Origin: an uncultured Bacteroidaceae bacterium
Lineage (GTDB): Bacteria; Bacteroidota; Bacteroidia; Bacteroidales; Bacteroidaceae
Length of the DNA: 51,439 nucleotides
NCBI GenBank assembly: GCA_905233465.1
Contig: CAJOEI010000018.1
Coordinates: 1-51,439, forward strand
Reading direction: 5' to 3'
The notes beneath the pieces were generated by a model. The model was given only the letters and a program-made list of their open reading frames with translations, made no database searches and was not told the origin of the DNA. Shown piece by piece: positions 8,757 through 16,084 of this stretch. How positions within the stretch are numbered: the stretch's first letter is position 1; every line of letters begins with the position of its first letter. The position numbers and the translations under genes are program-made.

Positions 8757-9704
8757 ATGAATGTAATCCTGATTGCAGTGATTGTTCTTGGAGGCATAGG
8801 ACTGGTGGCAGCGCTCATCCTGTTCCTTGCCGGCAAGAAATTCGCTGTTCATGAAGACGAGCGCATCGGCAAGGTGGCAGAGGTTCTGCCTGGTGCCAAC
8901 TGCGGCGGTTGTGGCTTCCCGGGTTGTAGCGGTTTTGCCGGTGCCTGTGTGAAGGCTGCCGACAAGGGCTCGCTCGAAGGCTTGCTCTGTCCTGTGGGCG
9001 GTCAGCCCGTGATGGAGCAGGTGGCAGGCATCCTTGGTATGCAGGCTGAGGCCAGTGCTCCGAAGGTGGCTGTGGTGCGATGCAATGGCACGTGTGAGAG
9101 CCGTCCGCGCATTGCTGAGTTTGATGGCGCACGCAGCTGTCGCGTACAGCAGATGCTGGGTAGTGGTGAGACGGCCTGTGCCTACGGCTGTCTGGGCTGT
9201 GGCGACTGTGTGGCAGCATGTAAGTTTGATGCCATTCACATGAATCCCGAGACGGGTCTGCCTGAGGTGGACGAAGAGAAGTGCACCGCGTGCGGCGCTT
9301 GTGCCAAGGCTTGTCCGCGCAGCATCATCGAGATTCGTCTGAAGGGCTTGAAGAACCGCCGCGTGGTGGTGTTGTGCAACAACAAGGACAAGGGCGCCGT
9401 GACGCGCAAGGCTTGTGCCGTGGGTTGCATCGCCTGCCAGAAGTGCGTGAAGGTCTGCAAGTTCGAGGCTATCACCGTGGACGCCAACCTCGCCTACATC
9501 GATGCCGAGAAGTGCAAGCTCTGCCGCAAGTGTGAAGAGGAGTGCCCGCAGAACGCTATCCTCGCCATTAATTTCCCGCCAAGGAAGCCCAAGGCAGAGG
9601 CTCCTGCTGCTCCCGCTGCTCCCAAAGCAGAGGCTCCCGTTGCTCCAAAGGCTCCTGCTGAGCAACCCGCAACACCGTCTACCGCAACGCCAGCTCAATC
9701 GTAA
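8757..9704 (+). CDS. rnfB: Rnf complex iron-sulfur subunit B
   Basis: The electron-carrying subunit of the membrane ferredoxin:NAD+ oxidoreductase (Rnf). It has one N-terminal membrane helix (residues 4-24) and the CGGCGFPGC four-iron site (about 45-58). Four ferredoxin-type CxxC motifs follow (CLGCGDC, CTACGAC, CIACQKC, CKLCRKC, each with a trailing CP or CK), so it is richer in clusters than the proteobacterial version. The last ~40 residues form an Ala/Pro/Lys tail (PKAEAPAAPAAPK...), probably disordered. The next gene, rnfC, starts 27 nt on. Confidence 0.95.
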   Translation: MNVILIAVIVLGGIGLVAALILFLAGKKFAVHEDERIGKVAEVLPGANCGGCGFPGCSGFAGACVKAADKGSLEGLLCPVGGQPVMEQVAGILGMQAEASAPKVAVVRCNGTCESRPRIAEFDGARSCRVQQMLGSGETACAYGCLGCGDCVAACKFDAIHMNPETGLPEVDEEKCTACGACAKACPRSIIEIRLKGLKNRRVVVLCNNKDKGAVTRKACAVGCIACQKCVKVCKFEAITVDANLAYIDAEKCKLCRKCEEECPQNAILAINFPPRKPKAEAPAAPAAPKAEAPVAPKAPAEQPATPSTATPAQS

Positions 9705-9731
9705 AATTGTAAATTGTCAAATTGTCAAATA

Positions 9732-11102
9732 ATGAAGACATTTAAGATAGGCGGTGTTCATCCCGCAGAGAATAAGTTATCCGCAGCTTCGCCCATTCGT
9801 GTAGCTGCCATTCCCAAGCAGGCTGTCTTCTCTATGTTCCAGCATATCGGTGCTCCGGCTGTGCCTGTCGTGAAGAAAGGCGACGTGGTGAAGGTTGGTA
9901 CGCTGCTGGGCGAGGCAGGCAAAGGTCTTTCCGTTCCCGTCTTCTCCAGCGTCAGTGGCACAGTCAACAAGGTTGATGCCGTGCTTGACAGCAGTGGCAC
10001 ACGCCGCATGGCCGTCATTGTCGACGTTGAAGGCGACGAATGGGAAGAAAGCATCGACCGTTCGGACAAGCTCGTCACCATGAAGGATCTCGGAGGCATC
10101 ACAGCTGAGGAGGTTGTCAACCGCATCAAGGCTGCCGGCATTGTTGGTATGGGTGGCGCAACGTTCCCCACAGGTATCAAGCTCATGCCGCCTCCGGGCA
10201 CCAAGGCTGAGGCTATAATCGTCAATGCCGTTGAGTGTGAACCTTACCTCACGGCAGACCATCGTCTGATGCTCGAGAAGCCCGAACAGATTCTTGTGGG
10301 CGTGCAGCTCATCAAGCATGCCGTGAACTGTCCGAAGGCTTACATCGGCATTGAGATGAACAAGCCCGATGCCATCAAGTTGCTCACCGACTTGCTGAAG
10401 GAGAAAGCCACTCAGTACCCTGGCATAGAGGTCGTTCCCTTGAAGGTCAAATACCCTCAGGGCGGCGAGAAGCAGTTGATAGATGCCGTCATCGGACGTC
10501 AGGTGCCTGCACCTCCGGCACTGCCCATCAACGTTGGTGCCATAGTGCAGAACGTTGGTACGGTATATGCTATATATGAGGCTGTAACTAAGCGTAAACC
10601 ACTCATTGACCGTGTGATTACTGTCACAGGTAAAAGCGTTGCCCAGCCTTCGAACTTCCTTGCACGCATCGGCACACCAATGCAGCAACTCATAGATGAA
10701 GCTGGTGGCCTGCCCAGTGATACAGGCAAGATCATCGGTGGCGGCCCCATGATGGGACGTGCGCTGATGTCGCTTGACGTGCCTGTCACAAAGGGCTCAA
10801 GCGGCCTGCTGTTGATGACAGAGGCAGAGAGCCGTCGCGGTGAGGTTAATCCTTGCATCCGTTGTGCCAAGTGCGTCAGCGCCTGCCCGATGGGGCTGGA
10901 GCCTTATCTCCTTGCTTCATACACCCGCCTCAAGGACTGGGACGGCTGCGAGAAGAACGACGTGACATCGTGCATCGAATGTGGCTCTTGCGCCTTCACA
11001 TGCCCCAGCAACCGTCCGCTGCTCGACAACATCCGTGTGGCCAAGCAGACAGTGATGGGCATCATCAAGTCAAGGCACATGGAATCAATCTCAAAGAAAT
11101 AG
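9732..11102 (+). CDS. rnfC: Rnf complex subunit C
   Basis: A peripheral NADH/FMN-binding subunit that passes electrons between NAD(H) and the RnfB clusters. The protein is 456 residues from the ATG at 9732. An upstream ATG at 9714 lies in the AAATTGTCAAATTG repeat and adds a non-conserved MSNCQI, so it was rejected. Visible are the Nqo1-like glycine-rich loop (GMGGATFPTGIK), the VNAVECEPYLTAD segment, and two ferredoxin motifs near the C-terminus (CIRCAKCVSACP and CIECGSCAFTCP). Confidence 0.95.
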   Translation: MKTFKIGGVHPAENKLSAASPIRVAAIPKQAVFSMFQHIGAPAVPVVKKGDVVKVGTLLGEAGKGLSVPVFSSVSGTVNKVDAVLDSSGTRRMAVIVDVEGDEWEESIDRSDKLVTMKDLGGITAEEVVNRIKAAGIVGMGGATFPTGIKLMPPPGTKAEAIIVNAVECEPYLTADHRLMLEKPEQILVGVQLIKHAVNCPKAYIGIEMNKPDAIKLLTDLLKEKATQYPGIEVVPLKVKYPQGGEKQLIDAVIGRQVPAPPALPINVGAIVQNVGTVYAIYEAVTKRKPLIDRVITVTGKSVAQPSNFLARIGTPMQQLIDEAGGLPSDTGKIIGGGPMMGRALMSLDVPVTKGSSGLLLMTEAESRRGEVNPCIRCAKCVSACPMGLEPYLLASYTRLKDWDGCEKNDVTSCIECGSCAFTCPSNRPLLDNIRVAKQTVMGIIKSRHMESISKK

Positions 11103-11105
11103 TTT

Positions 11106-11237
11106 CAATTCATAATTGACAATTCATAATTCACAATTATTCAGAACTTATTAGATAACACAATGAACAATGAACAATAAACATTTGGACATGCTATGCG
11201 CAGCCAATTATGAATTGTGAATTGTGCATTGTGAATT
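11106..11237. repeat. AATTCATAATTCACAATT spacer, copy 1
   Basis: The rnfC-rnfD gap consists of a left arm of AATTCATAATTC/CACAATT units and a right arm of the complementary AATTATGAATTGTG units, around a variable middle. The 34-nt right arm (11204-11237) is repeated without change at 12927-12960, between rnfG and rnfE. The arms can pair as a long AU-rich hairpin in the mRNA. Confidence 0.75.
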
Positions 11238-11246
11238 CAGAAGATT

Positions 11247-12227
11247 ATGAAACCCATCATTTCCCTTTCACCCCACGTCCACGGCGGCGACTCGGTGCAG
11301 AAGAATATGTACGGCGTGTGCATCGCGCTCGTGCCTGCACTGCTGGCCTCGCTCTATTTCTTCGGACTGGGGTCTGCCATCGTCATGGCAACATCTGTGG
11401 CGGCTTGTGTACTCTTTGAGTGGGCCATCACACGCTTTATACTGCGTCGCGACCGTTTGACCATCTGCGACGGCTCGGCAGTGCTGACGGGTCTGCTCCT
11501 TGGCTTCAACCTGCCATCGAACCTACCTATATGGATTATCATCATCGGCGCTCTTGTGGCCATCGGCATCGGCAAGATGACATTCGGTGGCCTGGGCTGC
11601 AATCCTTTCAACCCCGCTCTGGTGGGACGTGTGTTCCTGCTTATCTCCTTCCCTGTACAGATGACAACCTGGCCCGTCAGCGGTCAGATGGGTTATGTCG
11701 ATGTGGAGACAGGTGCCACTCCGTTGGCTATAATGAAGAACGCCATCAAGGCGGGCGATGCCAGTCTGCTCAATGAGTTGCCCTCGTCCTTGGACATGTT
11801 GCTGGGACAGACAGGCGGTTCGCTCGGTGAGGTCAGCGCCCTGTGCCTGCTCATCGGATGCCTGTTCATGCTGTGGCGCAAGATCATCACCTGGCACATT
11901 CCCGTCAGCATCCTTGCCACTGTGTGGCTGCTCGCCGGACTGTTCCACCTCATTGACCCCAGCTATGCCGACCCCACACAGGTCATCCTCTCAGGTGGCT
12001 TGATGCTCGGTGCCTGCTTCATGGCAACGGACTATGTCACATCGCCCATGACTGCCAAGGGACAGATCATATATGGCGTGGCCATTGGCGTGTTGACAGT
12101 GCTCATCCGTGACTTCGGAGCATATCCCGAGGGCATGAGCTTCGCCATCCTCATCATGAACGGCTTCACTCCGCTTATCAACACCTATGTCAAACCTAAA
12201 CGATTTGGTGAAACAAAGAAGTCATGA
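11247..12227 (+). CDS. rnfD: Rnf complex membrane subunit D
   Basis: An integral-membrane flavoprotein subunit of Rnf that helps couple electron flow to ion pumping. The 326-residue protein has about nine hydrophobic helices and the covalent-FMN threonine site ETGATPLA (about residue 155). It begins with the conserved SPHVHGGDSVQKNM stretch. Its stop overlaps the rnfG start (ATGA at 12224), implying translational coupling. Confidence 0.94.
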   Translation: MKPIISLSPHVHGGDSVQKNMYGVCIALVPALLASLYFFGLGSAIVMATSVAACVLFEWAITRFILRRDRLTICDGSAVLTGLLLGFNLPSNLPIWIIIIGALVAIGIGKMTFGGLGCNPFNPALVGRVFLLISFPVQMTTWPVSGQMGYVDVETGATPLAIMKNAIKAGDASLLNELPSSLDMLLGQTGGSLGEVSALCLLIGCLFMLWRKIITWHIPVSILATVWLLAGLFHLIDPSYADPTQVILSGGLMLGACFMATDYVTSPMTAKGQIIYGVAIGVLTVLIRDFGAYPEGMSFAILIMNGFTPLINTYVKPKRFGETKKS

Positions 12228-12841
12228 AAAAGTTACCATCCACACTTCCCAATATGCTCTGCGTGCTGACCCTCATCTCAGTCATCGCTGCAGGTGCATT
12301 GGCCTACGTGAACACAATCACGCAAGGCCCCATTGAAGAGAATAAAGCACGCACACTGACCGAAGGCATCAACACCGTGCTGGGCGTTTCCGACGCTCAG
12401 GTGCAGAACACCACCGAAGCAGAGGATGCCAACGGCAACCCTGTTATTCTCTATGCTACAGACAAGGGTGTCGCAGTGCAAGCCATTGACCCCAACGGTT
12501 TTGGAGGCAAGCTGAAGGTGCTAGTCGGCTTTGATGATGCAGGTGCCATCAAGGGTTACACGGTGCTCGAACATGCTGAGACACCTGGCCTTGGCGCAAA
12601 GGCAAACTTCTGGTTCCAGAAGGGCGAGAAAGGTGACATCATCGGCAAGAATCCCGGTGATGCCAAGTATGCCAACAGCGGCCTGACGGTGAGCAAAGAC
12701 GGTGGTGACGTGGACGCCATCACTGCTTCGACAATAACCAGCCGTGCCTTCCTGCGTGCCGTCAACGTGGCCTTCCATGCATACGCTGGAGCATCGGCAA
12801 CGGATGGCCAGACAGGGGCAAGTCCGCAAATTCACAATTGA
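12224..12841 (+). CDS. rnfG: Rnf complex FMN-binding subunit G
   Basis: RnfG is a membrane-anchored periplasmic flavoprotein of Rnf. The 205-residue protein has one N-terminal helix (about 10-30) and an FMN-binding domain with the covalent site DAITASTITS (about residues 166-175), whose final Thr carries FMN. The ...GYTVLEHAETPGLGAK motif is typical. Its last codons run into the repeat spacer, so the C-terminal QIHN is repeat-derived. Confidence 0.94.
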   Translation: MKKLPSTLPNMLCVLTLISVIAAGALAYVNTITQGPIEENKARTLTEGINTVLGVSDAQVQNTTEAEDANGNPVILYATDKGVAVQAIDPNGFGGKLKVLVGFDDAGAIKGYTVLEHAETPGLGAKANFWFQKGEKGDIIGKNPGDAKYANSGLTVSKDGGDVDAITASTITSRAFLRAVNVAFHAYAGASATDGQTGASPQIHN

Positions 12842-12960
12842 TAATTCATAATTCACAATTATTCACCTACTAAATGAAGCACAATGACAATAAGCTTTTC
12901 ACATCGCAGGTCTTGCTCCGCGCAGCCCAATTATGAATTGTGAATTGTGCATTGTGAATT
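12829..12960. repeat. AATTCATAATTCACAATT spacer, copy 2
   Basis: Same layout as the rnfC-rnfD spacer: a left arm of AATTCACAATT units beginning inside the rnfG 3' end, a variable middle, and the identical 34-nt right arm at 12927-12960. Two copies in one operon at equivalent positions, just before start codons, suggest either insertion of the same element twice or spread by gene conversion. Confidence 0.75.
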
Positions 12961-12970
12961 AAGAAGAAAT

Positions 12971-13555
12971 ATGAAATACATTAAAATCCTTTGGAACGGC
13001 ATACTCAAGGAGAACCCAACCTTTGTGCTTCTTCTGGGTATGTGTCCCACGCTGGGAACCACCTCCAGCGCCATCAATGGCATGTCAATGGGTTTGGCAA
13101 CGATGGCTGTGCTCATCTTCTCAAACCTCATCATATCATGCATCAAGAGCCTCGTGCCGGACATGGTGCGCATACCATCGTACATCGTGGTTATAGCATC
13201 GCTTGTCACAGCACTGCAGATGTTCATGCAGGCCTTCACGCCTGAAGTCTACAAGACGCTGGGTCTCTTCATCCCGCTCATTGTGGTGAACTGCATCATT
13301 CTCGGCCGTGCAGAGGCCTTCGCCGCCAAGCGTGGTCCCGTGGAAAGCATCTTCGACGGCATAGGCATCGGTCTGGGCTTCACCATAGCCCTGACGCTGT
13401 TGGGCGGCATCCGTGAGCTTCTTGGCACTGGCAAGCTCTTCGACGTGACCATCTACAGCGAGAACTATGGCATGCTCCTCTTCGTCCTCGCTCCGGGTGC
13501 CTTCATCGCTTTGGGTTATCTCATAGCTATTGTCAAGAAGACTGCGAAGATATAG
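12971..13555 (+). CDS. rnfE: Rnf complex membrane subunit E
   Basis: RnfE is an integral-membrane subunit with six helices, paired with RnfA to form the core of the ion-translocating part. The protein is 194 residues from the ATG at 12971 (MKYIKILWNGILKENP). The frame extends upstream to 12947 only through the repeat arm, so that start was rejected. GMCPTLGTTSSAINGMSMG and the CIILGRAEAFAAK loop are characteristic. Confidence 0.94.
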   Translation: MKYIKILWNGILKENPTFVLLLGMCPTLGTTSSAINGMSMGLATMAVLIFSNLIISCIKSLVPDMVRIPSYIVVIASLVTALQMFMQAFTPEVYKTLGLFIPLIVVNCIILGRAEAFAAKRGPVESIFDGIGIGLGFTIALTLLGGIRELLGTGKLFDVTIYSENYGMLLFVLAPGAFIALGYLIAIVKKTAKI

Positions 13556-13623
13556 GAGCTCGCGCTCGCGTAGCCTTCATTAAACGTTAAACATTAAACT
13601 ACGGGCTTTGCCCGTGAAAAAGA

Positions 13624-14244
13624 ATGGCATACTTATTAATATTCTTCTCGGCCATCTTCGTCAACAACATCGTGTTCTCGCAGTTCCTCGGAATATGCCC
13701 ATTCCTCGGTGTGTCGAAGAAAGTCGATACGGCGCTCGGCATGAGTGCTGCTGTGGCGTTCGTCCTTACCATCGCCACGATTGTTACATATCTGATTCAG
13801 ATTCTGTTGGTTAAATACCAGCTGGAATACCTACAGACCATTGCCTTCATTCTTGTCATCGCTGCCCTTGTGCAGATGGTGGAGATTATACTGAAGAAGG
13901 TATCACCCGCATTGTATCAGGCACTTGGCGTGTTCCTGCCATTGATAACCACCAACTGTGCCATACTCGGCGTGGCCATCCTTGTGGCTCAGAACACGTA
14001 TAATGCTCAAGGTTTGGAACCCAATCTGCTGACGGGTGTGGTCTTCGCTGTCAGCACAGCGTTGGGATTCGGTCTGGCCTTGACCATCTTCGCTGCCATC
14101 CGTGAGCAGCTCGCCATGATGGACGTTCCCAAGGGTATGCAGGGCATGCCCATCGCTCTTGTGGTGGCTGGCTTGCTGGCAATGGCCTTCATGGGCTTTG
14201 GCGGTGTGGACAATGGCCTTGCCAAGGTCTTCGGTCTGCTCTGA
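13624..14244 (+). CDS. rnfA: Rnf complex membrane subunit A
   Basis: RnfA is homologous to RnfE with opposite topology. The 206-residue protein begins MAYLLIFFSAIFVNNIVFSQFLGICPFLG and contains ITTNCAILGVAIL and six membrane helices. It is the last gene of the operon; a strong hairpin follows at 14264-14309. The short gap after rnfE holds TTAAAC-type repeats and a GGGCTTTGCCC palindrome. Confidence 0.94.
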   Translation: MAYLLIFFSAIFVNNIVFSQFLGICPFLGVSKKVDTALGMSAAVAFVLTIATIVTYLIQILLVKYQLEYLQTIAFILVIAALVQMVEIILKKVSPALYQALGVFLPLITTNCAILGVAILVAQNTYNAQGLEPNLLTGVVFAVSTALGFGLALTIFAAIREQLAMMDVPKGMQGMPIALVVAGLLAMAFMGFGGVDNGLAKVFGLL

Positions 14245-14263
14245 GGCAGTAGCAAATACATAA

Positions 14264-14309
14264 TATGCGAGAGGCTATGTCGTTCATGTTGACATAGCCT
14301 CTCACATAT
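14264..14309 (+). terminator. Terminator hairpin between convergent rnfA and yggS
   Basis: GAGAGGCTATGTC (14269-14281) pairs perfectly with GACATAGCCTCTC (14291-14303) over a 9-nt loop. Beyond one mismatch the stem extends through ATATG/CATAT. It sits between two converging genes and can serve both strands. Confidence 0.8.
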
Positions 14310-14325
14310 TTATATCTCTGTCCTA

Positions 14326-15003
14326 TCAAGCTTTCACACGTTCACCGAAGATGGTGGTGCCGATGCGCACCAATGTTGCTCCCTCTGCTATCGCTATATG
14401 CCAGTCTGACGACATGCCCATGCTGAGTTGGCAGAAGGCTGCGTGCTCGGCTTCGGATGTCATATATGTCTCGCGCAAACGGTGGAATAGGGTGGAGGCA
14501 CGCCGAAACTCATCACGTATCTGCTGTTCGTCGTCGACATTGGATGCCATGCACATGATGCCGGCAAGCGTCACGCCTGTCATTTGTCTCCAAGTGCCTT
14601 CAGCCAGAAATGCTTCGGCCTCTTCGGGCGTGAAGCCGTATTTGGTTTCTTCTTGAGCGATGTGTATCTCCATCAGGCATGGAGTGCTGCGACCTATACG
14701 TTGCGAATGTTTGTTAATCTCGGCCAGCAGGTGGGACGTGTCGACAGCATGTATGAGCGCCACGTGCGGTAGCAGCTGCTTGACCTTGTTGGTCTGCAGG
14801 TGTCCGATGAAATGCCATTGGATGTCATCGGGCAACTGACTCGCCTTGTTGACAAGTTCTTGCACATGGCTCTCGCCGAAGATGCGCTGCCCTGCATCGT
14901 AGGCCTGCATTATCTCTTCGACAGGATGGAACTTCGACACGGCTACGAGCTGTGTCGTTGGCGGCAACTGTCGGCGGATGTCAGATATTGCTTGTGCTAT
15001 CAT
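14326..15003 (-). CDS. yggS: YggS-family PLP homeostasis protein
   Basis: A cytoplasmic PLP-binding alanine-racemase-fold protein that controls free pyridoxal phosphate and amino-acid balance without known enzymatic activity. The 225-residue product has the PLP lysine in LVAVSKFHP (about Lys26), IFGESHVQELV, WHFIGHLQTNK, and the SMGMSSDWHIAIAEGATLVRIGT signature. Its start overlaps the stop of the DUF4494 gene (ATGA at 15000-15003), so the two are cotranslated. Confidence 0.92.
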   Translation of the reverse strand: MIAQAISDIRRQLPPTTQLVAVSKFHPVEEIMQAYDAGQRIFGESHVQELVNKASQLPDDIQWHFIGHLQTNKVKQLLPHVALIHAVDTSHLLAEINKHSQRIGRSTPCLMEIHIAQEETKYGFTPEEAEAFLAEGTWRQMTGVTLAGIMCMASNVDDEQQIRDEFRRASTLFHRLRETYMTSEAEHAAFCQLSMGMSSDWHIAIAEGATLVRIGTTIFGERVKA

Positions 15004-15461
15004 TCTTCAACCTTTTTCCGTTCAGCCTGCACATAATGGAAGACATCCATGATGGCAGTCTCTACGACAGCCTCCACGACCCAGTCACCCAACGTGCCCT
15101 TCATGTGCTCTTCGAGTTCTTGTATGGCGGTAGGCAGGTTGGTGGACTGTATGAGCACATTCTGTCGTGTGCGTTTCTCAGCTCCCGTCTTCTCGTCAAG
15201 CGTGATGAATGCCAGTTTCGCACGATACCATCTGTCGGCGGCTGCGTTGCGTGATTCGAATATCTCTGCCAGTCGGGCACGTTTGATGTCCGTAACAGTG
15301 AATTCGCCTGTGAGCATAGGTGTCATCTCTTCGATGAAGCGACGCTCGGCCTCAGTGAAGCTAAGGGCTTCAACAAGGTATGGTTCGGTGACTTTCTTCT
15401 GTAGACCAGTTTCCATGGTCTTGTCGTAGCGTACTTTACATTCAAACCAATCGTTTGTCAT
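15000..15461 (-). CDS. DUF4494-family protein
   Basis: A small conserved Bacteroidetes protein of unknown function, 153 residues from the ATG at 15461 (MTNDWFECKVRYDKT). A frame start three codons earlier is also possible. It is soluble, with alternating charged strands and a helical C-terminus (ELEEHMKGTLGDWVVEAV...), and no catalytic motif. The overlap with yggS suggests a shared role or shared regulation. The DUF4494 assignment is from recollection of the family and its yggS neighbourhood. Confidence 0.75.
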   Translation of the reverse strand: MTNDWFECKVRYDKTMETGLQKKVTEPYLVEALSFTEAERRFIEEMTPMLTGEFTVTDIKRARLAEIFESRNAAADRWYRAKLAFITLDEKTGAEKRTRQNVLIQSTNLPTAIQELEEHMKGTLGDWVVEAVVETAIMDVFHYVQAERKKVEE

Positions 15462-15504
15462 AAGAAACACAGATTAATGAATTGTGAATTATGTATTGCG
15501 GCCG

Positions 15505-15512
15505 CAAAGGTA
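15505..15512 (-). promoter_or_regulatory. Promoter -7 element for DUF4494-yggS
   Basis: On the minus strand this reads TACCTTTG followed by the GCGGCCGC palindrome, 44 nt upstream of the DUF4494 ATG. An AATTGTGAATTATG repeat unit lies between the promoter and the start. Confidence 0.5.
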
Positions 15513-15613
15513 CGCTTTTTGTTGAAGAAAGTGGTCTGTTTGTTGAATAAATTTTCAGATATGAACGATATTGCCTTACTTTGCAACGCAAAACTCATTA
15601 AGTTCATATCACT

Positions 15614-16084
15614 ATGAAGAAACTCCTCGTCCTAACAATGGTTCTCGCCGCTTGCGCCACAGTGAGTGCCGAAGACTACACGTTCCTGTCGTTCGAGAAG
15701 TCGGATGGCTCAGCAGTATCGCTGACAGCTGTCGGCCTCACGATGACCTTCTCGGGACAGACAGTGGAAGCCACTAATGCCACAACAGGAGAGTCGGTGA
15801 CGCTGTCGCTGGCAGACCTGTCAAGCATGTATTTCAGCTCAAGCAAGATTACCACTGCCATATCCACAGCTCACTCCAGTGCTACTGTCACCGCCAGTCG
15901 TGGCCGTATATATGTCAGCGGTGCTGCCGGAGCACATGTCCAGATAGTGGCCATGTCCGGTATGGTGGTGAGTGACACATCGCTTGCCACGGACGCCATC
16001 ACGGCAGTGACACCTCAGCTGCAGAACGGTATATATATAATAAAGGTAGATGAAACGGCAACAAAAATATTAGTCAAGCAATGA
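15614..16084 (+). CDS. Small secreted protein with T9SS-like C-terminus
   Basis: A 156-residue exported protein: signal peptide MKKLLVLTMVLAACATVSA (cleavage about residue 19), a Ser/Thr-rich beta domain, then a C-terminal segment resembling a type A T9SS sorting signal (...TPQLQNGIYIIKVDETATKILVKQ). Its first 90 residues resemble the N-terminus of the next protein (strand pattern around a SLADLSSMYF / STDEIDQIYI segment). Its stop overlaps the start of that gene (ATGA), so they form one operon. Function unknown. Confidence 0.75.
   Translation: MKKLLVLTMVLAACATVSAEDYTFLSFEKSDGSAVSLTAVGLTMTFSGQTVEATNATTGESVTLSLADLSSMYFSSSKITTAISTAHSSATVTASRGRIYVSGAAGAHVQIVAMSGMVVSDTSLATDAITAVTPQLQNGIYIIKVDETATKILVKQ

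Noticed and set aside
8739..9698. 319-codon minus-strand frame opposite rnfB
   Set aside because: Antisense shadow; rnfB has complete cluster motifs and operon context.
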